The notes under the pieces are model-generated. The model made no database searches. It was not told the DNA's origin and was given only the letters and a program-made list of their open reading frames with translations. From positions 18,322,557 to 18,386,556 of the forward strand of contig NC_085878.1 of the NCBI RefSeq assembly GCF_034702125.1: DNA of 64,000 bases, read 5' to 3'. This DNA comes from Engraulis encrasicolus (Eukaryota; Chordata; Actinopteri; Clupeiformes; Engraulidae). Below, one piece after another: positions 48,901-57,600 of the stretch. The translations under genes were made by a program, and so were the position numbers. The stretch's first letter is position 1. Each line of letters starts with the position of its first letter.

Positions 48901-51900
48901 ATCCTGATTTGTGTTCATAGTGCAGCCTTTTATAAAATTTGAAGTGGCCCACAAATGAAAACGGCTCCCCCACTCCTGTTCTAACCTAGCAAGGAAACTG
49001 GAAGCTCCACATGCCCCCCGCCCCCACCTTGAGCGCCTGCCCCCAAAAATGTCTGTGCATGGCACCGGATTGTATAGTGTAGTACACTCTCAACAACAGC
49101 ATGGTACAAAAAGTGACTTTATCCTCTCCAAACACCCTTAGTCGATGTAAAAAGTGTAGTCTCTGCTTTATCCAATAGGTCTTTGTCTACATATCAAATT
49201 CGAGTGTGTATGTAAATTAGTTCACATTTAAGTACATTACACTTTGTTTGGATAATAAAAGATAACTTTTAAGGAAACTTGTAATACAAAACCCACCTGT
49301 ATTGTAATGTACTGGGAAATTGTGTGGTGATGCATAGAAGTTTTTTTTTTCACTCTTGAGAAATAAACCCTCGTTTTTAAATGAAAAGTCAGTGAAAATG
49401 GGGGCCTGAACTAAATTAAGTGGGAAATATGTGTAACGTGCCCTTTGAACTATCTAAGAATGTTGTATAACAACTTTTCCTATAAATATATTTACCTCAC
49501 AGTCATTTTTATGTTCAATTTATCAAGATATTAGCAAATTAGCCTAGGCGTTTTTAGTGTAAAATGGTTCAAATAAGAAATGCATGATAAATATGATAAA
49601 GCTACTGTTCTGCAAAGGTTATCATACCAATTCATAAACTGGACATATATAGCAATAATAACATACCAACAAGACTTTGCCCACCCTTTCGATTGCGATC
49701 GGTGGTCTGGCTCATGGACTATATAAGAGCAGTCACACCACAGGACACCATAAAATGAACCTAAGCATTGCGTGACAAAAAGATTGCAATATGAAGACAT
49801 ATTAAGAGGTTAAGAGTCACCTTAAACTTCCACAGCACTCATCAATAACTGAGGTACTGACTGGTTAGGAGCCGGTCTTTAAGACCCTTGTAGTTGGCCT
49901 TGCAGCTGCCCATTCACAAACATTGACATACATGTCACCCCACAGGACGCAATTTGTGTTACGAAATTGAACTTGTAGTTAAAGGGACACTGTGTGAAAT
50001 TTTTAGTTGTTTATTTCCAGAATTCATGCTGCCCATTCACTAATGTTACCTTTTTTATTAATACTTACCACCAGCATCAAATTCTAAGTATTCATTATGA
50101 CTGGAAAAATTGCATTTTTCATACATGAAAAGGGGGATCTTCTCCATGGTCCACCATTTTGAATTTCCAAAAATAGCCATTTTTAGCTGCAAAAATGACT
50201 GTACTTGGACCATACTAGAAAATATTTGTTTAATACTAGGTAAACTTTCATGTAAAGATCAAATTTGGCAATAGGCAGCCCAGTTTCAATGAGCAGCATA
50301 GTTGCAGTACCTTTTTTGACCATTTCCTGCACAGTGTCCCTTTAATATTACCGTCTTGAGTTTTTTCCACATTCACATATCTTAATATAAAGTTAATATG
50401 CATGCAATCATGCCAAATGCTTCATACATTACTCAAAATGTTGTTGGTTAATTTATATATATATTATATTCCAGGTTTCATTAATGTTACAGTCACACCG
50501 CAGGATATTTGACATATAAACCTTTACATAAATCTTAACAAAAATGTTTCTTCTCATCTAAGACTAATATGAAACATAATGTACCACATCTTCTTTCATT
50601 GACATTTGTTTTTTAAAGGAAAATAGCAGTTTTGTAGGTTTTTAACCAATGTTACGAAAAAACAAGGCGTCACGTCTCCCACCCATGTATTTACGAAGAA
50701 ATACTTTTTTGAGGTGACAAAACTAGAAAATGTTCGGAGAATGAATACAGTTATTCTTGAAGACTTAAACTATGTCCCCCAACATTCTGTAAATTTAACC
50801 AGCTCTTCCGATTGTGATTGGACTATAGGCTATTGAAAGCAATGGTGGAATTATGCAAAGCTATGGCACAAATACACCAGAAGTGACTTGAGCGACACCA
50901 TTGACTTTTGGAGAGGCAACTTGTGTATCTCGAGCGACAGCTTGTAGTTGGACTTCAGCAAATATTGTGCGAATGAGGCATGATGCAGTTCGGCAACAGC
51001 CGCCATGGACGTGCTTGCATTCTACTTTTAACGGACATGGCCTACTCTGTTGCTTCCATTGCTTGTGTCGCTCTTGCTATGAACATAGTCCAGCGATTCT
51101 GTGTAGCTTAGGTCAAGACACAGCCTTTTAGCAGCTACTACAGCTTCAACTCATCTGGGAAGGCTGTCCACAAGGCTGGGGAGTGCGTTTAAAGGAATTT
51201 TTGACCATTCTTCCAAAAGCGCATCAGTGAGGTCACACACTGATGTTGGTCGAGAACAGCCTGGTTTTACCAGAGCACATTAATTACAATTCGTAAAATG
51301 AATGGTCTGACTTGTCGGGCTGGGTCGAGAAGGCCTGGCTCTCAGGCTCTGCTCTAATTCATCCCAGTGCTCTGTTGTGTTCAGGTTGTGACTGTGAAGG
51401 CCAGTCAAGTTCATCTACCATAAAACCACTCTCTGGCATCCATGTCTTTTATGGACCTTGCTTTGTGCACTGATATGATGTTGGAAGAGGAAGGGGCGCG
51501 CTCCAAACTGTTCTCACAATTTTGGGAGCACGACATCCCCACATGAGTTGAAGCTGTAATTGCTGCAAAAGGTGGATATCATCTTGAACTGTAGGCTATG
51601 GGTTAGGAATGGGATGGCAGTTTAAATGAGTTAAGGCAGGTTAACGAGTACTTGGTAATACGTAGGGTACATAGCCTCCACCACCAACAACTTCAAATCC
51701 CACAATGAATGACTGACTGACTGATTGACTGAATAACCCGTGTCAACAAAAAGCGTTACGGCTCTCTTTCTACAGGTTCTAGTCGGACGTCGTGCAACAC
51801 TAATGCAGTAACATAAAGTGTCAGTGTCTACAGAAAATGTGTAGGCCTACATGACACGCGAGGTTCCAAACACAGCCAACGCGGGTCAGTTAAGAGAGAG

Positions 51901-51967
51901 AGAGATGATGTCTTACATGTAGCCGAACCAAATGCACTTTCACAACACAGTGAAGTTTATCCTTCAT
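30694..51967 (-). CDS. wdr76: WD repeat-containing protein 76, copy A (about 709 aa)
   Basis: WDR76 is a nuclear WD40 protein related to yeast Cmr1 and described as a CUL4-DDB1 substrate receptor. Exons, 5' to 3' on the minus strand: 51967-51917, 44334-44167, 43532-43365, 42715-42548, (41895-41325, broken), 40941-40750, 40636-40598, 40503-40417, 40323-40289, 39956-39875, 38714-38619, 38488-38436, 38286-38133, 37880-37722, 33342-33230, 33113-33006, 31846-31697, 31435-31382 and 30946-30694. All have GT/AG junctions with matching phases. Skipping the broken exon gives about 709 aa: repeats at 18-185, an acidic Asp/Ser stretch at about 225-249, and the WD40 propeller from about 380. Family signatures include VHPVHRMYF, AYFSPDTGNRVLGTC and QAMWDPKQDDCFAVG. 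The human protein is 626 aa; the excess is the repeated N-terminal exon. Inclusion of each repeat exon is inferred. Confidence 0.88.
31382..31435 (-). CDS. wdr76: wdr76-A exon (VFDTSQMISSPPLITTIP)
   Basis: 54 bases, phase 2 in and out; corresponds to the family's LRIFD...PLLTTI segment. Acceptor ctcag, donor ccc|gtgagt. Confidence 0.9.
31697..31846 (-). CDS. wdr76: wdr76-A exon (HDVRYLKK, AYFSPDTGNRV)
   Basis: 150 bases. Donor ctcag|gtgtgt is the first unit of a (GT)n microsatellite (31672-31696 on the plus strand as CA). Confidence 0.92.
33006..33113 (-). CDS. wdr76: wdr76-A exon (MRCVHVHPVHRMYFLAAG)
   Basis: 108 bases; WD40 blade segment with the conserved VHVHPVHR. Acceptor ccacag, donor atcaa|gtatgt. 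Confidence 0.92.
33230..33342 (-). CDS. wdr76: wdr76-A exon (RSFDFLSDD, ICDMRTR)
   Basis: 113 bases; blade containing SFDFL and a DMR motif equivalent to the DRR of other species. Acceptor cgtag, donor cgaac|gtatga. Confidence 0.92.
34592..36831. mobile_element. 2.24-kb hAT-type element
   Basis: Ends tagggatgcaa and ttgcatcccta are inverted and the subterminal regions are rich in attaatcgatt motifs. Both flanks are GTCAGAAA (34584-34591 and 36832-36839), a perfect 8-bp target duplication. Copy B has the uninterrupted site (gggtcagaaagtgctg, about 63340). The interior holds the array 34990-35660 and two copies of a ~72-bp unit (aggacttagagattacta) at about 36487-36610. No transposase frame is visible. 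Confidence 0.9.
34990..35660 (-). repeat. Five tandem ~135-140-bp units with tRNA-like B-box
   Basis: Each unit contains catggcttcg, then (g/c)ggttcgaac or ggattcgaac, then caacctccatatctgtaatc. Read on the minus strand, ggttcgaacccc is a Pol III B-box, and the 35.6-kb unit also has an A-box-like tggctcaatggg upstream. Units are centred near 35048, 35188, 35324, 35458 and 35598. Confidence 0.8.
37722..37880 (-). CDS. wdr76: wdr76-A exon (EASWGDNGVLIF, TSADETVRAGD)
   Basis: 53 codons, phase 0. Encodes a full WD40 blade with HTRQITSMKFS and ends FDE, matching the EE/DEVYR region of the family. Confidence 0.93.
38133..38286 (-). CDS. wdr76: wdr76-A exon (first WD40 blade)
   Basis: 154 bases. 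Encodes IIFSAAFHPCDSSLLMAAGD and KVGIWNP, equivalent to the family's FSMALHPSE...GQVGL. Confidence 0.93.
38436..38488 (-). CDS. wdr76: wdr76-A exon (EPVKQDRKWKGMKMDLER)
   Basis: 53 bases, phase 0 in, 2 out; basic pre-propeller linker. Acceptor tatccag, donor agag|gtaggt. Confidence 0.85.
38619..38714 (-). CDS. wdr76: wdr76-A exon (EELILEGPVPMCPLNLKDGS)
   Basis: 32 codons, phase 0; corresponds to the GPL-containing region before the propeller. Acceptor gtttgtag, donor gag|gtgtgt. Confidence 0.87.
39615..39783 (+). mobile_element. 169-bp retroposon with 14-bp target duplication
   Basis: Flanked on both sides by agacatccaatcca (39601-39614 and 39784-39797). The body has gatcgaaacgttgc, aataaagtttattttt and tctggcacctgcaac, ending gatgtgcgcacc. 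The insertion style implies target-primed reverse transcription. There is no poly(A) tail. Confidence 0.8.
39875..39956 (-). CDS. wdr76: wdr76-A exon (RKSLRLQNIDVDVPESE)
   Basis: 82 bases; matches the family's RRSMRLLKVDP segment. Acceptor tttctag, donor gag|gtgtgt. Confidence 0.88.
40289..40323 (-). CDS. wdr76: wdr76-A micro-exon (LADMMRPKSVPR)
   Basis: 35 bases; acceptor cacacag, donor ctcg|gtaagt. The frame joins correctly on both sides. Confidence 0.82.
40417..40503 (-). CDS. wdr76: wdr76-A exon (LSEYELERLENIRQ)
   Basis: 29 codons, phase 0. Corresponds to the conserved YERKRLKNI...FFASL motif before the WD40 part. Confidence 0.9.
40598..40636 (-). CDS. wdr76: wdr76-A exon (RRAVKGGTGSTKY)
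   Basis: 13 codons, phase 0. Acceptor tttacag, donor atat|gtaagg. A decayed copy whose donor is lost lies at about 41164-41206. Confidence 0.75.
40750..40941 (-). CDS. wdr76: wdr76-A acidic exon
   Basis: 64 codons, phase 0. Starts RAPPSEGKNHNQ, contains VIRRSARTQRPIRYFVDSDD and a run of Asp/Ser, and ends EPKRK. It is homologous in its first half to the tandem exons at 42.5-44.3 kb. Confidence 0.85.
41164..41206 (-). pseudogene. Decayed copy of the RRAVKGG exon
   Basis: Acceptor tttacag is intact and the frame reads RKGIKGGISSTKY, but the donor position reads catggt instead of gtaagg. It belongs to an older ~575-bp tandem duplication: 40519-40770 aligns with 41093-41345. Confidence 0.65.
41325..41895 (-). 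pseudogene. wdr76: wdr76-A repeat exon broken by a hAT insertion
   Basis: Acceptor ttaag at 41896 and donor aaag|gtaggc at 41324 are both present. Without the 423-bp element and one target copy the exon is 138 bases, 46 codons and phase 0 at both ends. With the element the frame runs into a stop soon after RRSAR. Being phase 0-0 the exon can be skipped without frame loss. Confidence 0.75.
41388..41810. mobile_element. 423-bp hAT-like element inside a wdr76 exon
   Basis: Starts caggtgggg and ends cccaccccag. Both flanks read CTCTAGCTGA (41378-41387 and 41811-41820), a 10-base direct repeat consistent with an 8-bp hAT duplication plus chance. Same family as 11914-12204. Confidence 0.88.
42548..42715 (-). 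CDS. wdr76: wdr76-A repeat exon, copy 3
   Basis: 56 codons, phase 0-0, acceptor tgtttaag, donor aat|gtaaga. Begins MAPSSPGNHRHMQEDTTSTN and continues with VVRRSAR and VDMKDKLDCVVKVHLVRLN; the last part repeats the sequence of exon 1. Confidence 0.72.
43365..43532 (-). CDS. wdr76: wdr76-A repeat exon, copy 2
   Basis: Identical in length and translation to the copy at 42548-42715, exactly 817 bp away. Confidence 0.72.
44167..44334 (-). CDS. wdr76: wdr76-A repeat exon, copy 1
   Basis: 56 codons, phase 0-0; differs at a few residues (first codon Ile instead of Met, GHHRH for GNHRH, TGLS for TRLS, LVQLN for LVRLN). Confidence 0.72.
45248..45896. mobile_element. 649-bp element with strong internal hairpin
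   Basis: Flanked by aaccatata on both sides (45239-45247 and 45897-45905). The segment 45266-45312 (gggttaacgttcggcgag...) pairs with 45364-45410 (...ctcgccgaaagttaaccc). A ~60-bp phrase (gccaggacaac ... tatcacagcagctgattaga) occurs twice, near 45550 and 45700. Confidence 0.65.
46384..46682 (-). pseudogene. Relic of a Cys-rich repeat-encoded protein
   Basis: On the minus strand the frame reads QLPPCEDCLLMHAMFANYQA, then RTLDHGWANY, then after one stop and frameshift PVPEAVLQLMSCKCSHQCKL and DCQCLRSSSKC. The order CEDC-H, HGW, then a CKC...CKL...C.C cluster matches a class of uncharacterised proteins found in fish and cnidarian repeats. Broken, non-functional. Confidence 0.55.
48683..48978. 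mobile_element. hAT-like copy of the CAGGGGTGG family
   Basis: Begins caagggtgggg and ends cccccactcctg. The interior shares tcaatataggcctaaa and gggggaaatcctg with the copies at 11914 and 41388. The target duplication is not clear. Confidence 0.7.
49983..50341. mobile_element. ~359-bp MITE with AGGGACACTGTG ends, second copy
   Basis: Ends agggacactgtg and cacagtgtccct, TTAA on both sides (49979-49982 and 50342-50345), inverted relative to 27559-27901. TTAA duplication is the piggyBac hallmark, so a piggyBac-type MITE is likely. Confidence 0.8.
50760..51550 (-). pseudogene. Decayed Tc1-like transposase
   Basis: The stretch ccattcttccaaaagcgcat ... gaggtcacacactgatgttgg ... tctaattcatcccag ... 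atggaccttgctttgtgcac is the reverse complement of the C-terminal half of a Tc1-type transposase gene, with many stops and frameshifts. Its end was carried into the 817-bp wdr76 units. Confidence 0.6.
51917..51967 (-). CDS. wdr76: wdr76-A first coding exon (17 aa)
   Basis: ATG at 51967; encodes MKDKLHCVVKVHLVRLH and ends at donor cat|gtaaga, phase 0. The same residues recur at the end of each 168-bp repeat exon, which supports the exon and its donor. The start could lie further upstream if the frame continues. Confidence 0.68.
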
Positions 51968-52560
51968 ATTGTCGTTAGGCGTTGTATGGCGTTATCCCAC
52001 TTCGTCCCGGATCCGAGGCAATTGCAATAATGTTCCGACCACAGACCTCTGTTAAATGTATTCTAGGTTTGTGGTTCCGAGCCGGTGTTAAGAGTGGTTC
52101 TTCTTTGATAAAAGCTAGCCAGCCAGCCAACACTGTTTAACTTCCTTGTTGTTGTTCCTTGTCCTGAGCCCCTCCCACTGGTCCCCACAACCCACATCAA
52201 CCAGCAGCCGAAATGGCGGGAACGGTCTGATTACAGAGCCACAGCATCTTTAGCAACAGCACGCAGACTTGTCCCATTAATTTCACACCTGGAGATTTAA
52301 ACAACACCTAGGTCCTACGGATTAGATAAAAGGTTCAACTTAATTGCCGTTTAATCTGCATTGCAATGATGATCCTGACTGTTTGACCATTTGCAGTGTG
52401 CGTGTGTGTGTGTGTGCGCGCGCGCTGGGGGGCAACCGCCATTCCGACATACCTCCACTTTCTCGTACCGCCATTCCGACACGACGCTACTCTCGTTGGG
52501 AGCTGTCCACGCGCGAGGTGCTGAAATCTGCGTTTGCTGCGAGTGACGCACGGAGAACAT
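51968..52560 (-). promoter_or_regulatory. wdr76: wdr76-A promoter/leader region
   Basis: GC-richer sequence directly upstream of the first exon. TGGCGGGAA at 52214-52222 (reverse complement TTCCCGCCA) is a classic E2F site about 250 bases before the start. A (GT)n/(GC)n tract lies at 52396-52424. The transcription start is not determined. Confidence 0.5.
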
Positions 52561-53900
52561 ATCCTTTATCGAGCTGGGGGAGCGAAGTAATCGATATTCG
52601 ATTAAATATGTGCAATCACATCTCAATATATTCCTTTCAATTCTGGATACCCGACTTGCGTGCTCAACTCGACAGTCATTGCAACTCTTCAATATACCCG
52701 TAGATTTCCATGCCACGTTTAGGTGCTTTGGTGGTATTGACATTCTAACTAGCCAGATATATAACTCACATACTGTAACATCCCATTCATTTTCAATGGG
52801 GTTTTATGCAAAGGTGTAGGTTTGACTCGAAAAGTGGTGGGGACATTTCAATCGCTAAATGGTCCGGATATGCTGTTTTTGTATTATATTTGTGAAAGAA
52901 TGGTAGGGAGAAGCTAGGTTTATCTGGAAAGTGGTATGGACATGTCCCCACCGTCCCCCCCTAAAATTACGCCCATGGTTTTATGTCTGGTGAGTTAGAA
53001 TGTCGATACCACCAAAGCACCTAAACGTGGCATGGTAATCTACGGGTATATTGGAGAGTGAAGTGTTGGTCACCAGAGCAAACAAACAGAAGAGCAAAGC
53101 ATCAAGGATATCTGGGCTTTCATAACTCCCATGCAATGCCCTGCCATTGACTTCAATGTTAAATGCAGCATTCCAGTTACAGCTTATAACAAAGTTTTTA
53201 ACATTGAAATGTAATTTAGAAGGTACCAAATGCCAACTGTTTTGATGTAAATGGGAAAAAAAGAAAGAAATTTGGATTACAACGCTACAAAACTGTTTTG
53301 TGTAACAATTTGGAACAGAGCACGTTTGGGCATTTTAAGTTTATTATTTAAAAAAATATCATTATCATTGGAAGGTTTCTTCAGAAACTTTTTGTACTCT
53401 AATGGCTGATGACTTGAAAATTATGACGAGTGTCATTTCTATTGATTATTTAGCGAAAAATGGCATTTGCGTAATAATGTGGAATGCGGTGTATATGACA
53501 CATTCAGAAAGTTTCGGTCTGGTTTTCTACTTTAGAAAACTAGTCTCTTAACCTTTGTTTTGTATGGGAGCCAATTTGTGCCATTCGTTAAAAGTTTTTT
53601 TTTCAATTATTTATTTATTTTAACATTAATAGCAAGATAGTATATCATAATTGAGTTCAATTGTTTTCCAAGTGGTGTGAATAGGCTTCCATAGTTTTGT
53701 ATGGCACATGTCCATTCTCACTTCCATGCTGTTCATGCCAGCTGGTAAGTTGTAAGGTCATTAAATAGAACATCTATGAAAATTCCTCACAGCCCATTTA
53801 TGGATCTGCAAAACCTGAATATTGTACATATATTATTTTAGATCCATCTTTGCCCTCTTTCTACAGAATTGTGATTAAACATACACATATTTTATCTATC
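52561..53900. other. Region between the two wdr76 copies
   Basis: No gene seen. Contains the inverted repeat 52686-53056, then AT-rich unique sequence. Confidence 0.55.
52686..53056. repeat. Inverted repeat, ~70-bp arms
   Basis: The left arm (aatatacccgtagatttcca ... gacattctaact, 52689-52750) pairs with 52988-53052 (agttagaatgtcgatacc ... tacgggtatatt). Probably a MITE. Confidence 0.75.
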
Positions 53901-54099
53901 ATTTTCAAGTTTCTTTGAATTCTCATTGCACTGTTACTTATTTTTAAAAAGCTTCCATAAAAGCAGAATAAATCTTGTTATCCACAAAAATTAAGCATTT
54001 TGTATAGTAGTGAAATCCTTCAACTAGGCAAAAGATGTTAACCTTCCTTGTGTGTACATGGGCAGATGTGCAGTCCAAAGTCTTCACAGAAACTTCAGG

Positions 54100-54105
54100 T
54101 TTATT
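54100..54105 (-). terminator. wdr76: Candidate wdr76 (copy B) polyadenylation signal
   Basis: Minus-strand AATAAA about 270 bases after the stop, at the position matching 30436-30441 in copy A. Confidence 0.5.
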
Positions 54106-54375
54106 TGTGCTCAACACAACATACAGAAACACAACAAACCTCAACTGTACACATTTTAGCTGCAAAACGGCAAACAGGACAGATTTAAGGCAACTGGTCA
54201 TAATGAAAATGGAAACTTGGAAAGTTTCAAATAATTTGCACGGTGGTTGCCATGGCTCAGACTTACTGTCCAATCAAAATAAAAGGCATACAGGCCCAAA
54301 ACACATTTTTGCTACACATTAAAAAAACAAACTGATATTAAATTGAATTAACTTAACCAAAAAGGTGCAGGTGGA

Positions 54376-54628
54376 TTATGTAAAGACATGGAGTCTGGCA
54401 TAGGAATTTCCCCCAAGCAGTGCAAACCTGCTGGGGTGGAATGCCACAATGTCGCAAGCGCTTGTCGCCATTTCGTCTGGGATTTCGAATGTGTGGAGCA
54501 GCTTGCCATTCTCGTGGAAAACCTTAATTCTGGGTGGCGATCCAATGCAGCCCACAGCAAAGCAGTCCTCCTGTTTGGGGTCCCACATGGCCTGGATATT
54601 GGTCGAGCCTTTAACCTTGGTCTTGTGC
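54376..54628 (-). CDS. wdr76: wdr76-B last coding exon
   Basis: 84 codons with the stop; same length as in copy A. Acceptor tcgatag. Confidence 0.9.
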
Positions 54629-57600
54629 CTATCGACAACACAAATACACAACAGGCTCTTTTCCACTGCCGGTTTTCTGGTAGGTCTACAGCTCAATACA
54701 ACAACTTATACACTGGAACTGACAAACATTCTACAATCAATGAGTTCAGCTGTCTACAGTGTTCATGCTCTTTCATATCTATTGTTAATTTGAAGAGGCA
54801 TGGGCTTGCCTGGAACAGCACTCACGGGATGGAGGTGATGAGGGGTGGTGAAGAGATCATCTGTGATGTGTCAAACACCCTGAGGAACACCAAGGACAAC
54901 CAGTCAAGTACAAAACAGATAAATAAACAACATTAACAATGATGTAGCATGGTGTAATTACATCTCATTAATCAAGTATATTCCTAAAAACGTAAATCAT
55001 CCAATTTCTGTAGTAACAATAAGCAAATGTATATACAGTACTGTATAAGGGGTTTGACATTTTGTGGCATATGCCAAGTAGACAGCCATCTAGCTGTATT
55101 CTCACATGTTCTGTACACACACACAAACACACACACACACACACACACACACCTGAGTGTGTCATCATTGCAGGTACCAAGTACTCGGTTTCCTGTGTCA
55201 GGAGAGAAGTAGGCACCCCTGACAAAAGCCTCCCCCCTCAGGTCCGACACAGCCTGGTTGGACTCCTTCTTCAGGTACCGTACATCATGAATACGGACCC
55301 CACTGCAAACACACAGTCACACTCAATGAGCCCCTTTATATGCACATCGATAAACCGTTCATAATAATGGGTTTATTGCAGTTATCGGTTTATGAGAAAT
55401 CCGATTCGCACAGGTAGGTTTTTGGCTAATAAACTGATTTCTCAAGACATGTATCCAGCATAATTGGGTTATAATCAGGTTATTGGCATTCTAGAATGAT
55501 AAGTAGCAAATCACATGCCTTGAATTTCAGTTTACTCTTGAGTGGAACACATGCAACCGACAGACTGCATGTAAACGACAATGAACACTTTACTCCAATA
55601 ACCAGTTTATTCCAATAACCCGATTACTAATGTAAACAGGCTCAGCTTTTACACTTAACACCTCTAGTAGTACACCAATACCCAGGCAGGGTCATGTTAT
55701 TATACCATTAGGCAGACTGGGGCTGATGGACAGATGAACTACACAACATCAACACAACACAATTCCAAGTCAATCATACTTCTGCGACATCAGCCTGTCC
55801 AGTTAGGAAGCAACACTGATTGCAAAGACAACCACTGACTGATTTTCATTTGACCTGGGTGATGTCCAGTACCCCACCTGAGGGATTCTTGAGATGAGGG
55901 GCAAAACATGTCCAATGGGTGATTTTATCACAGCTTGCCTATATAGTAAAATTATAAAGTTTTAGCAGATCTACACAAGGACTATGTAATCATCCATAAT
56001 TTGGTTGGCAAAATGATTTTGGCACTGGAACATGTTATTTTTCATGATGGCATCTCTTTCTGGTCACCCTATCAACAACTCAATACAGACTAAGAGTCAG
56101 CAGGATCTAAGAGGTTCAGGAGCTTTAGGACGGTGGGCCATACACTTTATGGTTGGTCATTGTGCTGATTTTCTGAAGAGGTGCGAGTGATTCAGTGATT
56201 AAGTATGACACCTGATCTGAGCTCGTTGGAATACAAATGGGGAGTTTTGAAGAGACAAACTAGGCATCAGTCTGCAGTGTACTCACTTTTGCACTTTACT
56301 CTATGCATATTTTGGAAATAACTTGTGTGTTTATTAAAAATTTAATCAAAATGTACTCATTATTACTGAGCATTGTAACTACAAAGGGAAGAAATATGTA
56401 GAAAGGAAAAACATAAACCATGGTTACACATACTTGATCCCAGCTGCCAAAAAGTACATCCGGTGTACAGGATGGACGTGGACACAGCGCATAATCTTGC
56501 TTGAGAAGGGATCCATAGCATAGAAAGACTCATGTGATGACCTGTGGAAACATGGGTCAACACAAAAACACAAATACAGTGCCATGAGAAAGTTTGGGCA
56601 CCCTTTTGGAAAATCATTACATCGGTTTATTTCTCGTCAAGCTTTTAAAGTAGCAACTTCCTTTTAACATATGTTTAACTGAAGGGAAAGAGAAACATTT
56701 CAGCAGTGGAAGAATTTTCATAGAAAGAATTTTATGTGGATTTACACAAAAATATGCGTGTGCATAAATATGGGCACCCCAAAGAAGGTGTACCATTAAT
56801 ATGAAGTAGAACTCACCTTTGCTGATCTAATGGCCTTTGGATACTTGCTATACAAGAAGACAAGTTCCAACTGCCTGGTGCTACTGAATAGTTGCCAATT
56901 ACTCTATCCAGAATCCCTCTAATTCAGTCAGGTTACTCATCTGTCTTCTTTAGACATCCTGGTTCAAATAAATTCATTCTTTTTCAATGATGGTGATATC
57001 TCAAGATTGGTATGACCATTTCAAGACATTGTACTTGTTGTTTTGCATTAACTCATTGTTGAATTTTGATCAGTGCAGTGCAAACACTGTCCTGTTGGAA
57101 AGTCCAAACTCTGCTCAGCTCTAATTTTGTGTCTGACACTTGAACATTCTTTTGAAAAATATGCTATTTGAAAAGAATTAATGAGGCCCTTAACTGTAAT
57201 ATGTTTCACAGTGTGTAGACTATCCACGCAGACCTATAGTAGGGTGTGTTTTAGACCAGAGGTCATAGAATTTATGGGTGCATTTTTTGCCATGTCCACC
57301 TCCCATTGTTAAGGTCAAATAACTCTAGCTCAGTCTCATCTGACCACACTACGAGTTCCCAAATGCTTTCAGCTTGTCCAGATACGCTTTCCGCATAAGG
57401 TTAACAACTTATTTCTGATGGATACACAGGAAAGCCTTTTTATGCATCACCCATCCAAGGAGCTTTTGCCTTGTGAAAAGTATACGTGGAAGGACCCATG
57501 TCTAAGTCTGCTCTATCAGCAGCAATGGTCTTGTAATTCTATGGAGGTGTGCTGTAGTGTGCCTGTTACCATTCTTAGTATCCTTTAGCCATGCCCTTTT

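Larger units (their letters stand above)
44768..49721. mobile_element. 4.95-kb insertion with degenerate TIRs and TATA duplication
   Basis: The left end ggccttgagccagg ... gcaatcgaacgggtgggcaa and the inverted right end (ccatgagccagacc ... gcaatcgaaagggtgggcaa) are ~55-bp imperfect TIRs. The empty site in the 2.4-kb copy (cctcctataagagc) shows TATA duplicated on insertion (44764-44767, 49722-49725). It contains a ~370-bp direct repeat (44868-45240 and 45905-46265), a nested 649-bp element, a coding relic on the minus strand at 46384-46682, and a hAT-like copy at 48683-48978. No intact transposase. Confidence 0.75.
44412..50687. mobile_element. Second GTGGGTGG-ended element, split by two insertions
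   Basis: Same element as 2410-3367, opposite orientation. Pieces: 44412-44767, 49722-49982 and 50346-50687. It is interrupted by the 4954-bp element (44768-49721) and the MITE 49983-50341. It lies in the first intron of wdr76 copy A. Confidence 0.75.
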
